From positions 95,171 to 159,170 of IMG/VR virus record IMGVR_UViG_3300002143_000172: a stretch of DNA of 64,000 bases; one strand, written 5' to 3'. Below the pieces are notes generated by a model. That model saw nothing but the letters and a program-made list of their open reading frames with translations. It made no database searches and was not told the origin of the DNA. Shown here piece by piece: positions 58,883 to 64,000 of the stretch. Made by a program: the position numbers and the translations under genes. The DNA is from a virus. Numbering within the stretch: position 1 is the first letter of the stretch; each line of letters opens with the position of its first letter.

Positions 58883-59065
58883 CTAGTCTGCGTTACTATA
58901 GTATAGATCTCTACCGCCCGGTAATAGAACCAAACTAACTCGATCTTCGCGTATATAAAAGCGTATTCCACCAGCAGGTAATGCAGAACACCAAAGAGCA
59001 TTTAACCAGATAGTTTCTCTAATATCTAGGTCTTCTAACCAGCAGTCATAACATAGTACATGCAT
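58883..59065 (-). CDS. small hypothetical protein
   Basis: A 60-residue protein (MHVLCYDCWLEDLDIRETIW...). It has SALPAGGIRFYIREDRVSLVLL, a strand-rich pattern, and three cysteines at the N-terminal side. No ribosome site is clear and the start may be further downstream. It lies at the edge of a repeat-rich non-coding region. Plausible but unproven. Confidence 0.45.
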   Translation of the reverse strand: MHVLCYDCWLEDLDIRETIWLNALWCSALPAGGIRFYIREDRVSLVLLPGGRDLYYSNAD

Positions 59066-59116
59066 ACAGTATAGTTATACACAATACCCCGCTATAGCCG
59101 ATCACTGGATTTAGCC

Positions 59117-59206
59117 TATATACAAATACCCCGCTATGTAGGGAACAGCCCAGAGCCAGCGGGATACAGTGTACGTGTGTATATACAAATACCCCGCTAT
59201 GTAGGG
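59117..59206. repeat. two 27-bp direct repeats, 63 bases apart
   Basis: Identical 27-bp copies at 59117-59143 and 59180-59206, containing ACAAATACCCCGCTATGT. A partial third copy starts near 59083 and a reverse-orientation CGGGGTATT is at 59565-59573. Confidence 0.75.
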
Positions 59207-59404
59207 TCGAGCACTGTGTCGGCTCGCAGTTCGACGGCCTGCGCTGGTGAACTGAAAACAGTGGGACCACCTTGGTTTGGGTGGGAGGTATGTGGGAAGA
59301 TTGGAGAAGTTGGGGGAAAGTATTTGACTATAACCTCTCATCCCCACCCTCTCCATCGTGCGCCGCACCCTAGAATCCACCGTGAATCCACCCTAGAAAA
59401 GCCT

Positions 59405-59459
59405 CAAAATGGCGCCACTCTCGGCCATTTTGGCCCCATTCTGAAGCCATTTTGGCCCC
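59405..59459. repeat. inverted and direct repeats of CCATTTTGG
   Basis: CAAAATGG at 59405-59412 pairs with CCATTTTG at 59425-59432. CCATTTTGGCCCC occurs twice, at 59425-59437 and 59447-59459, just upstream of the promoter at 59467. It could bind a regulator of that promoter. Confidence 0.65.
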
Positions 59460-59466
59460 TTTTTGG

Positions 59467-59496
59467 TTGACTTTTTTACCATGATTCTGCTATACT
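59467..59496 (+). promoter_or_regulatory. sigma-70 promoter of the structured RNA
   Basis: TTGACT (59467-59472) and TATACT (59491-59496), 18-base spacer. The next coding region on this strand starts far downstream, after a terminator. Confidence 0.8.
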
Positions 59497-59543
59497 GCTA
59501 GTGTGTGCTAGTGTGTGCTAGTGTGCTAGTGTGCTAGTGTGTA
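59497..59543 (+). repeat. tandem TAGTGTG repeats at the RNA 5' end
   Basis: Five units of TAGTGTG with GC or GTGC spacers start at 59499, 59509, 59519, 59527 and 59535. The last reads TAGTGTGTA. Four or more fall within the predicted transcript. They are complementary to the ACACACTA leaders of the 60-64 kb cassettes. Confidence 0.75.
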
Positions 59544-59890
59544 TCAACGATGAGATCGCTACACCGGGGTATTCAAGGATTAGCCAAAATCCAAAGAAGA
59601 TACCTAGACTCGAGACTATATAGTATATAAACCGTAATGGTTGGACTATCCATGCGGGCTCGGCAGGCTTCTTACCAGGCTTCAATGCCGAGGTCCAATT
59701 GGTGAGTAAGGTTATAGACCTGCGTATCCAGCTGTGAAGGATCGACCGTGTGGTAAGCGGTTAAGGCTAATGGAAACGCCCAACAGGAACAAGATCCACG
59801 GGCCGGAGTCATGATACTTGCTGACGCTCCGGACTGATCGTGCCCAGAATGTATATACAGCGAGTATATACACTGGGCATCGTCTTTTAT
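59503..59890 (+). ncRNA. structured non-coding RNA, about 385 nt
   Basis: It runs from a sigma-70 promoter to a strong intrinsic terminator and has no convincing coding frame. Predicted helices are: GGTTGGAC (59639-59646) with GTCCAATT (59693-59700); CTCGGCA (59659-59665) with TGCCGAG (59686-59692), stacked on the former; CCGGAG (59803-59808) with CTCCGG (59827-59832); and the terminator hairpin. The 5' end carries tandem TAGTGTG units that could pair with many early leaders. I do not recognise it as a known RNA class (not tRNA, tmRNA or RNase P by eye). Confidence 0.7.
59841..59889 (+). terminator. terminator of the structured RNA
   Basis: TGCCCAG / CTGGGCA (7 bp) plus TGTATATAC / GTATATACA (9 bp) form a stem interrupted only by small bulges, loop AGCGA, then TCGTCTTTT. 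Confidence 0.9.
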
Positions 59891-60126
59891 TAATATGCTT
59901 CTACAGTATCTGTTCTTAATGTATCTTTTGCGCGGGCTATTGCTCGATTGATATTATACTCGATATATTCTCTAGTATCTGAACAGTTGGCTATATCCCC
60001 TGTTATTAACGCGGTGTTTTTAACAGTGATGCGATTATAAGCGTCGAAAGTAAATTGAACGCGAATAGTATTGTTTTTAGTTTTGACTATTTTATAGAAT
60101 AATTTGCAGTTTGTTTGCACGTTCAT
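59890..60126 (-). CDS. small hypothetical early protein
   Basis: A 78-residue protein (MNVQTNCKLFYKIVKTKNNT...), beta-rich first half and a helical second half (EYIEYNINRAIARAKDTL). It has a consensus sigma-70 promoter of the cassette type and a leader with CGGAGCG. It faces the structured RNA end to end (convergent). Function unknown. Confidence 0.65.
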   Translation of the reverse strand: MNVQTNCKLFYKIVKTKNNTIRVQFTFDAYNRITVKNTALITGDIANCSDTREYIEYNINRAIARAKDTLRTDTVEAY

Positions 60127-60151
60127 CGCTCCGTTTTGTTAGTGTATGTGT

Positions 60152-60180
60152 ATAATAACATCTCTTTTACCATTTGTCAA
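60152..60180 (-). promoter_or_regulatory. cassette promoter, minus strand
   Basis: TTGACA (60180-60175) and TATTAT (60157-60152), 17-base spacer containing GGTAAAA. The leader reads ATACACTAACAAAACGGAGC. Confidence 0.85.
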
Positions 60181-60269
60181 GCGGTCATTTGATAGTTGAC
60201 TAGTCAGTAGGGTCTTTGCGGAGTGCCGGGTGTGTGGCTAAAATACAACACTTTATTTTAGAAAAATGG

Positions 60270-60298
60270 TTGACAGAGTGGTAAAACCTTGCTATAAT
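60270..60298 (+). promoter_or_regulatory. cassette promoter 1
   Basis: TTGACA and TATAAT with a 17-base spacer containing GGTAAAACC. The predicted +1 is the A of the ATG at 60305. Confidence 0.92.
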
Positions 60299-60304
60299 AC
60301 TGAC

Positions 60305-60655
60305 ATGGACACAAAGAACACACCCCGTAAAAAGCGAGTCGATCGCAATCACATCATATACGAGCTTCGTGTCAACGGACTCAACTATATAGGCGTGACT
60401 GCTAAGACTGAAGCCACTGTATTGAAGAGCGTCCGGGCCCGTGCCGCAAAGCATTTTTATCGTGCTAAGACAGAGACTAAGAACTGGCTTCTGTGTGCAG
60501 AGCTCCGCAAGCTCAATTCAAAAGATGAGATAGAGATCGTTATACATGAGATCGTTCGCGGCAAGGCTCCCGCCCACAAGCGAGAAGTTGAGATACGCCG
60601 AATGGTTAAACCCGTTTTGAACACTGACACTAGAGGAGATCAACATGCAGACTAA
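60305..60655 (+). CDS. GIY-YIG-like nuclease domain protein
   Basis: A 116-residue basic protein. IIYELRVNGLNYIGVT gives the GIY-YIG pattern (Y..YIG), followed by an Arg-His helix (SVRARAAKHFYR), a Glu in HKREVEIRR and VLNTD, in the family order. It probably cuts DNA, as a free-standing homing or repair nuclease. The ATG lies 7 bases after the -10 element, so the mRNA is predicted to be leaderless. A longer upstream frame would start before the promoter. Confidence 0.7.
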   Translation: MDTKNTPRKKRVDRNHIIYELRVNGLNYIGVTAKTEATVLKSVRARAAKHFYRAKTETKNWLLCAELRKLNSKDEIEIVIHEIVRGKAPAHKREVEIRRMVKPVLNTDTRGDQHAD

Positions 60656-60971
60656 AGAACTCATGACCAGCGAAGCACCGAGCAAATGGTGGGCCGCGCA
60701 GGATGCTCGTATGCGGAACATGGCTAACAAGAGCCGCTACCCTGCCAGCACTCGTTTGCAAGTAGAACGCATGATGCTGGTCATGGATATGGTCTACTCC
60801 TGCAAGCAGGTCTACGATGCTTTTGGCAAGACTGGTATCAGCATCAAGATCGACGGTGCTTGGTGCAAGGACAAGCCCACGCTCAAGAGCTTGGAAGAAG
60901 CTTGGACCCTGCAGGGATGGGTTAAAAAGATCACTCCGCAGGGTGTCATTTATCGGTTGACAAATAGGTAA
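60645..60971 (+). CDS. hypothetical early protein, winged-helix-like
   Basis: A 108-residue protein (MQTKELMTSEAPSKWWAAQD...). A helical N-terminal half is followed by LKSLEEAWTLQGWVKKITPQGVIYRLT, which resembles a winged-helix wing. It overlaps the GIY-YIG gene by 11 bases and has SD GAGGAG. It might be a small DNA-binding regulator. The next promoter starts inside its end. Confidence 0.6.
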   Translation: MQTKELMTSEAPSKWWAAQDARMRNMANKSRYPASTRLQVERMMLVMDMVYSCKQVYDAFGKTGISIKIDGAWCKDKPTLKSLEEAWTLQGWVKKITPQGVIYRLTNR

Positions 60972-60985
60972 AACCTTGTTATAAT
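60957..60985 (+). promoter_or_regulatory. cassette promoter 2
   Basis: TTGACA and TATAAT, 17-base spacer containing AGGTAAAACCT. The stop codon of the upstream gene lies in the spacer. Confidence 0.92.
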
Positions 60986-61014
60986 CATTGCACACACTAA
61001 CAAAAGGAGCAGAT

Positions 61015-61299
61015 ATGTTTCGTACAGACAACCAACAAGAACTCGCAGATCAGTTCACTACTATGATCAAAGATCAGGACGCTCAGTTCGTAGCGGGCTA
61101 TGCCGTGCAGATGGCCACTGACATGCTGAACTTGCTACCCAAACGCAAGCAGAAAGAGTTCATCAAGAACATCAAGACCTTCAACGATCGTCAGATCATT
61201 ACTGTGAAGAACCTGCTCAGCGGTATGGATGTTGAGATCCGCAGAGGCGATCGCGGCTCTTGCTGTGATCCTAGCACAGAACGATACCACTCAATGTAA
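61015..61299 (+). CDS. hypothetical early protein
   Basis: A 94-residue protein (MFRTDNQQELADQFTTMIKD...). Helical, acidic first half, basic middle (LLPKRKQKEFIKNIK) and a Cys-containing tail (GSCCDPSTERYHSM). The leader has CACACACTAAC and AGGAGC. The ATG at 61015 is used rather than an upstream TTG in the leader. Confidence 0.65.
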   Translation: MFRTDNQQELADQFTTMIKDQDAQFVAGYAVQMATDMLNLLPKRKQKEFIKNIKTFNDRQIITVKNLLSGMDVEIRRGDRGSCCDPSTERYHSM

Positions 61300-61301
61300 G
61301 G

Positions 61302-61330
61302 TTGACAGGGCCTAAGAACCCTGTTATAAT
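61302..61330 (+). promoter_or_regulatory. cassette promoter 3
   Basis: TTGACA and TATAAT with a 17-base spacer. The spacer has GGGCCTAAGAACCC in place of GGTAAAACC. Confidence 0.9.
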
Positions 61331-61357
61331 ACACACTTACACACTAAGGAGCAGACG

Positions 61358-61675
61358 ATGGCAGTAGCAACAATCCGGTTAGCACCTTCCGAACTCATGG
61401 GCGAGTTCTACTTTCAACGCGAGTTCGCACAGAGCATCGCACTCCGCAACCTTGCCCAGTATACCGTTGCAGGCAGCATGGGCATCCCAGGACTAGAGGG
61501 CGAAGCAGTGGCAGAGGAAGTGTTTGACCTTACCAACAACCCCGGCCGCCAGGATGAACGCGAAGAACTCTACGGTCGGGGTCGTAGTGTAAGCGTGGGC
61601 GACATTGTTGATGTGGATGGCAGGATGTTTCTGTGTGCCGCAACCGGCTGGAACGAATTGGAGCATGTAATATGA
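61358..61675 (+). CDS. YodL-like domain protein
   Basis: A 105-residue protein. The C-terminal GRSVSVGDIVDVDGRMFLCAATGW resembles the YodL domain of many plasmid and phage proteins. The N-terminus is helical (EFYFQREFAQSIALRNLAQY). Function of the family is not known. The leader has TACACACTAAGGAG. It is coupled to the next gene by ATGA. Confidence 0.65.
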   Translation: MAVATIRLAPSELMGEFYFQREFAQSIALRNLAQYTVAGSMGIPGLEGEAVAEEVFDLTNNPGRQDEREELYGRGRSVSVGDIVDVDGRMFLCAATGWNELEHVI

Positions 61676-61944
61676 GAACACCACAAGTGCCGGCTCTGGC
61701 GGGGATGACTCCGTTAGGGCTTCCTGAAGCAACGAAGCAGGTCCATGTCTACGAAGAGACTACACATTGGGAGCAGGTCTCTTGCTCGGATAACTGCAAT
61801 CATGTCTATGTGTTCACAGAGAAGCCCACAGGTCGCAGTGCCACGGTAGTAGCCTATGTCAAGCGGGGCACCACAGAGCTCTTCCGCTTTGGAGGTCTGC
61901 GTAAGATCGATCTAAAGGGCAGGACTTTTAAGCCCTTAAATTAG
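61672..61944 (+). CDS. hypothetical early protein
   Basis: A 90-residue protein (MRTPQVPALAGMTPLGLPEA...). The second half is beta-rich (HVYVFTEKPTGRSATVVAYVKRG, LFRFGGLRKIDLKGR). The ATG overlaps the previous TGA. No recognised domain. Confidence 0.65.
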   Translation: MRTPQVPALAGMTPLGLPEATKQVHVYEETTHWEQVSCSDNCNHVYVFTEKPTGRSATVVAYVKRGTTELFRFGGLRKIDLKGRTFKPLN

Positions 61945-61947
61945 GGG

Positions 61948-61976
61948 TTGACAGGTTGGTAAAACCTGTGTATAAT
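61948..61976 (+). promoter_or_regulatory. cassette promoter 4
   Basis: TTGACA and TATAAT, 17-base spacer. Around it ACAGGTT and AACCTGT form an inverted repeat spanning the -35 end and the spacer. Confidence 0.92.
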
Positions 61977-62008
61977 TAAGACTTACACACACTAAACAGG
62001 AGCGAAAA

Positions 62009-62335
62009 ATGGAACAAGCAATAGTCAACGCTGTAGTAGCAGAAGCCCAACAAGCCGCCGCGAAAGCCGCATTTGAGCACATTGCCAAGCATGGCGAAGA
62101 TTGGTACTGCGGCTTTGCATGGGTTACGGTCTACGAAAAGGGATCGACCAAATTGGGTCGCGCACTGCTCAAGTCGGGCTTCACCAAAGCCTACGGCGGC
62201 GGTCTCCAGATGTGGAACCCAAGTGGACACGGTACCCAGAGCATGTCAGTCAAAGAAGCGGGTGCCTATGCCGCCGCAGAGGTGTTGACGCAGAAGCTGG
62301 GTGTGAAAGCCTACGCTGGCGGACGAGCAGACTGA
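62009..62335 (+). CDS. conserved hypothetical phage protein
   Basis: A 108-residue protein. An Ala-rich N-terminal helix (AIVNAVVAEAQQAAAKAAFEHI) leads to a beta-rich centre (WYCGFAWVTVY) and NPSGHGTQSMSVKEAGAYAAAEVL. I recall similar proteins in T4-like phages. The leader contains CACACACTAAAC and AGGAGCG. Function unknown. Confidence 0.7.
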   Translation: MEQAIVNAVVAEAQQAAAKAAFEHIAKHGEDWYCGFAWVTVYEKGSTKLGRALLKSGFTKAYGGGLQMWNPSGHGTQSMSVKEAGAYAAAEVLTQKLGVKAYAGGRAD

Positions 62336-62349
62336 TTGGTAAAGAGGGG

Positions 62350-62378
62350 TTGACAGCCCCTCTTGTTCGTGCTATAAT
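62350..62378 (+). promoter_or_regulatory. cassette promoter 5 with inverted repeat over the -35
   Basis: TTGACA and TATAAT, 17-base spacer. AAGAGGGG and CCCCTCTT flank the -35 as an 8-bp inverted repeat, which could be an operator. It lacks GGTAAAACC. Confidence 0.9.
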
Positions 62379-62410
62379 ACACACATACACTAGCAAACAA
62401 GGAGCACTAT

Positions 62411-62659
62411 ATGACACGCGAATACACTATGAAGCTGTTGAACATGATGGACGAGGGTTTGATCTCTGCAAAGGATGTGGCAGAGATGGCTCTTGGTTAC
62501 ATGTCCGAGGATGATGTTGAAGACATGATGCGAAGCAACGACATCCTGGATGAGGACGAAGATGAGCCCGACTGCGATGACAGTGATGACGGCTATGCTT
62601 TGGCCAGTGCCGGGTTCGGTACTGACGAAGACTACGGCTCTGCAGAGGACACACTATAA
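62411..62659 (+). CDS. acidic hypothetical early protein
   Basis: An 82-residue protein (MTREYTMKLLNMMDEGLISA...), a helical N-terminus then an extremely acidic C-terminus rich in Asp and Glu (DDSDDGY). From memory the first 50 residues resemble a conserved T4-like hypothetical. An acidic tail might mimic DNA. ATGA-type junction to the next gene. Confidence 0.65.
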   Translation: MTREYTMKLLNMMDEGLISAKDVAEMALGYMSEDDVEDMMRSNDILDEDEDEPDCDDSDDGYALASAGFGTDEDYGSAEDTL

Positions 62660-63036
62660 TGAGAGACTACGACACACTGGCTGAATTTGAACGGGACGGC
62701 TATGAGATCATCGTTGATAAGACCTACGAAGACATGCACCCCGGCGACAGCTTCGATGATAGCTGTCACGACATCAAAGAGATCTGCGAGGACATCGATT
62801 GCGGGAACCTCGACTGGTTCATGCTCCGGGTCCGGGTACTTGTTGAAGGACACGAGCTCGCGTCAGAGTACCTCGGGGGATGCTTATACGAGAACGCCCT
62901 TGATGTCCTTACTGACGGGGTTGCCGAAGACCTCATCTATTCTGCGATGATGGATGCTAAGACGCAGGTCTATCGACTGAGCCGCAAGTTCACAGAGTTG
63001 AGCTATGCTGTGGACGCTGAAGGCATTAATGCATGA
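62659..63036 (+). CDS. acidic hypothetical early protein
   Basis: A 125-residue protein (MRDYDTLAEFERDGYEIIVD...). Asp- and Glu-rich, with CHDIKEICEDIDCGN, a beta strand WFMLRVRVLVEG and helices at the C-terminus. It overlaps both neighbours. No domain recognised. It may be one of several acidic early proteins that interfere with host functions. Confidence 0.6.
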   Translation: MRDYDTLAEFERDGYEIIVDKTYEDMHPGDSFDDSCHDIKEICEDIDCGNLDWFMLRVRVLVEGHELASEYLGGCLYENALDVLTDGVAEDLIYSAMMDAKTQVYRLSRKFTELSYAVDAEGINA

Positions 63037-63269
63037 GCTATAAAAAGACTGACGAAGTACTACAGTGGACGGGTACAGTGTTCATCTTGGTGATGTATGC
63101 TTTGATGAACTTCTTTCCAGAGAGCCGGCCGTGGAACATTATAACAGGACTCGGGGGTGCCATCTGCTTCTTCACTTGGTCATATCGAGTGGCTAACCGA
63201 CAGCAGATGATCATCAACGGTGTAGCAATAGCCCTATGCTGTCTAGGGTTATACAAAGTCTGGGGTTGA
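63033..63269 (+). CDS. small three-pass membrane protein
   Basis: A 78-residue protein with three hydrophobic stretches (about 14-27, 34-50, 60-76: TVFILVMYALMNFF, NIITGLGGAICFFTW, INGVAIALCCLGLY). It is coupled by overlap to the gene upstream. The next promoter starts inside its end. Role unknown. Confidence 0.65.
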   Translation: MSYKKTDEVLQWTGTVFILVMYALMNFFPESRPWNIITGLGGAICFFTWSYRVANRQQMIINGVAIALCCLGLYKVWG

Positions 63270-63294
63270 CAGATGGTAAAACCGGTGTTATAAT
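63266..63294 (+). promoter_or_regulatory. cassette promoter 6
   Basis: TTGACA and TATAAT, 17-base spacer containing GGTAAAACC. Confidence 0.92.
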
Positions 63295-63320
63295 TAACAC
63301 TTACACACTAAGGAGCAGAT

Positions 63321-63605
63321 ATGAACATTAGTCAAATCAATACCGCAATCATCAACGGCGTGTTCAGCAATGATGAGCTGACCAGCATCACCGATGCTGT
63401 TAAGTATGCTCGTTCACGCATCCAGAAGAACAACATCCGCTCTCTGCGAGTTGGCGATTCAGTTAACTGGGACAGTACCAAGACCGGAATGAACACCACG
63501 GGCACCGTGATGAAGATCGCGCAGAAGTATGTGACTGTTCAGACTGTGCGGGGCTTGTGGCGGGTTCCTGCGAACATGCTGACTAAGGTTGGAGAGTTTG
63601 CGTAA
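63321..63605 (+). CDS. hypothetical early protein
   Basis: A 94-residue protein (MNISQINTAIINGVFSNDEL...). Helical N-terminal half with SITDAVKYARSRI, then a small beta barrel-like half (VGDSVNWDSTKTG, GTVMKIAQKYVTVQT), which resembles an SH3- or KOW-like fold. The leader has TACACACTAAGGAGC. Possibly binds nucleic acid. Confidence 0.65.
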   Translation: MNISQINTAIINGVFSNDELTSITDAVKYARSRIQKNNIRSLRVGDSVNWDSTKTGMNTTGTVMKIAQKYVTVQTVRGLWRVPANMLTKVGEFA

Positions 63606-63784
63606 TGGTTGACAGCCAGTTTCGACTCTGGTGTCAACAGATGTGGTACGAGCATTGCGCTGAGGTAGAGGGGTGGACTGGTCGTAGTCCTAACTACCTC
63701 AGCGGTGAGTACTTTAGCAAGTACAAGTGGTGGCTGAAACGAGAGTTCCTGACTGTTGTGAAAAAACAACAAACTAGGGGTTGA
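63605..63784 (+). CDS. small hypothetical early protein
   Basis: A 59-residue Trp-rich basic protein (MVDSQFRLWCQQMWYEHCAE...), coupled by a TAATG junction to the previous gene, with NYLSGEYFSKYKWWLKREF in the second half. The -35 of the next promoter lies in its stop codon. Confidence 0.65.
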   Translation: MVDSQFRLWCQQMWYEHCAEVEGWTGRSPNYLSGEYFSKYKWWLKREFLTVVKKQQTRG

Positions 63785-63809
63785 CAAACTGGTAAAACCT
63801 TGCTATAAT
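63781..63809 (+). promoter_or_regulatory. cassette promoter 7
   Basis: TTGACA and TATAAT, 17-base spacer containing GGTAAAACC. Confidence 0.92.
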
Positions 63810-63835
63810 TAACGCTTACACACTAAGGAGCTGAT

Positions 63836-64000
63836 ATGAAAGTAAGTCAATTAATCGAAGAGTTGGGCTTTATGAATCCGGATGCAGAGGTTCACTTTAG
63901 CTACAACTATGGTGACCACTGGCGCACAGAGGTGGCTCCTGCAGTCAGTCAGGTGTTCGAAGGCGTTGTAGAGTTTAGCGACTACCACCGCATGGACAAG
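63836..64000 (+). CDS. conserved hypothetical phage protein (partial)
   Basis: The first 55 codons of a gene that runs off the right edge. The N-terminus MKVSQLIEELGFMNPDAEVH followed by YGDHWRTEVAP resembles a small family seen in many phages and plasmids. The leader contains TACACACTAAGGAGC. Function unknown. Confidence 0.75.
   Translation, partial: MKVSQLIEELGFMNPDAEVHFSYNYGDHWRTEVAPAVSQVFEGVVEFSDYHRMDK

Larger units (their letters stand above)
59066..59466. other. repeat-rich non-coding region upstream of the structured RNA
   Basis: About 400 bases without a convincing gene. It contains direct repeats at 59117-59206, a third partial copy of AATACCCCGCTAT near 59083, G- and C-rich strand-biased stretches (59260-59380) and inverted repeats at 59405-59459. 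It separates the minus-strand genes from the plus-strand early array and is a candidate replication or control region. Confidence 0.5.

Noticed and set aside
59177-59470. 97-codon plus-strand frame across the repeat region
   Set aside because: It crosses direct and inverted repeats, has no ribosome site and low-complexity sequence.
59503-59890. tRNA, tmRNA, RNase P or group I intron
   Set aside because: By eye I find no cloverleaf, T-loop, CCA end, tag reading frame or P7-like core. A covariance-model search would be needed to exclude divergent forms.
60305-64000. Antisense frames opposite the early cassettes
   Set aside because: The plus-strand genes have promoters, ribosome sites and coupled junctions. 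The minus-strand frames have none.

Overview
The window looks like part of a large tailed-phage genome of the T4-like (myovirus) type, probably from a phage of a freshwater betaproteobacterium. The phage call rests on four things: tightly packed, overlapping genes; many copies of a T4-style late promoter element (xxTAAATA) just upstream of structural-type genes; a class Ia ribonucleotide reductase with glutaredoxin; and several genes resembling conserved hypothetical or structural genes of T4-like cyanophages. The host guess is weaker. It rests on a small signal-peptide protein rich in Ala, Pro and Lys (14800-15015) of a type common in Burkholderiales, and on proteobacterial-type IscU, IscA, ErpA and IF-1 proteins.

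Layout. 1-5.4 kb (minus): kinase fragment, glutaredoxin, amidohydrolase, nrdB and nrdA. 5.4-13.2 kb (minus): a beta-helix fibre, an MGME1-like exonuclease, and late virion-type genes, including two tandem paralogues that each carry their own promoter, leader hairpin and terminator. 13.3-15.2 kb (plus): small early genes, an alpha/beta hydrolase and the signal-peptide protein. 15.2-22.3 kb (minus): superoxide dismutase, a HAD phosphatase, several proteins with an N-terminal M-R-A-x-E-F type leader, a secreted nuclease, and a 1145-residue fibre with collagen-like and 27 Hep_Hag-like repeats. 22.3-23.2 kb (plus): zinc-finger and HNH proteins. 23.2-28.6 kb (minus): IF-1, ATP-dependent DNA ligase, ErpA, IscA, IscU interrupted by an intein, acyl carrier protein, a possible holin and a SAR-type cell-wall hydrolase.

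28.7-51.4 kb is one nearly gapless minus-strand operon of about 23 genes. It encodes sugar-nucleotide and glycan enzymes (three SDRs, RmlC-like epimerase, methyltransferase, split TPP enzyme, 2OG oxygenase), five SGNH-like hydrolases, three related putative glycosyltransferases, and five radical SAM proteins (one B12-binding type, three with N-terminal cysteine clusters). This is the best candidate for an undescribed biosynthetic system. It probably makes or remodels a cell-surface or virion glycan, but its product cannot be read from sequence. It is followed by a 1081-residue Ig-like (He_PIG) adhesin.

54.8-58.8 kb holds GT9-like proteins, an RNA ligase and a second 2OG oxygenase. 59.07-59.89 kb is a non-coding control region with direct repeats, inverted repeats and a sigma-70 promoter. 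That promoter drives a structured RNA of about 385 nt ending at a strong intrinsic terminator. 60-64 kb is a richer-GC array of small early gene cassettes, each driven by a near-perfect TTGACA-17-TATAAT promoter. Most of these promoters carry GGTAAAACC in the spacer, followed by a shared leader containing ACACACTA and AGGAGC. The 5' end of the structured RNA carries tandem TAGTGTG units complementary to that leader, which suggests a phage-encoded antisense regulator of the whole early array.
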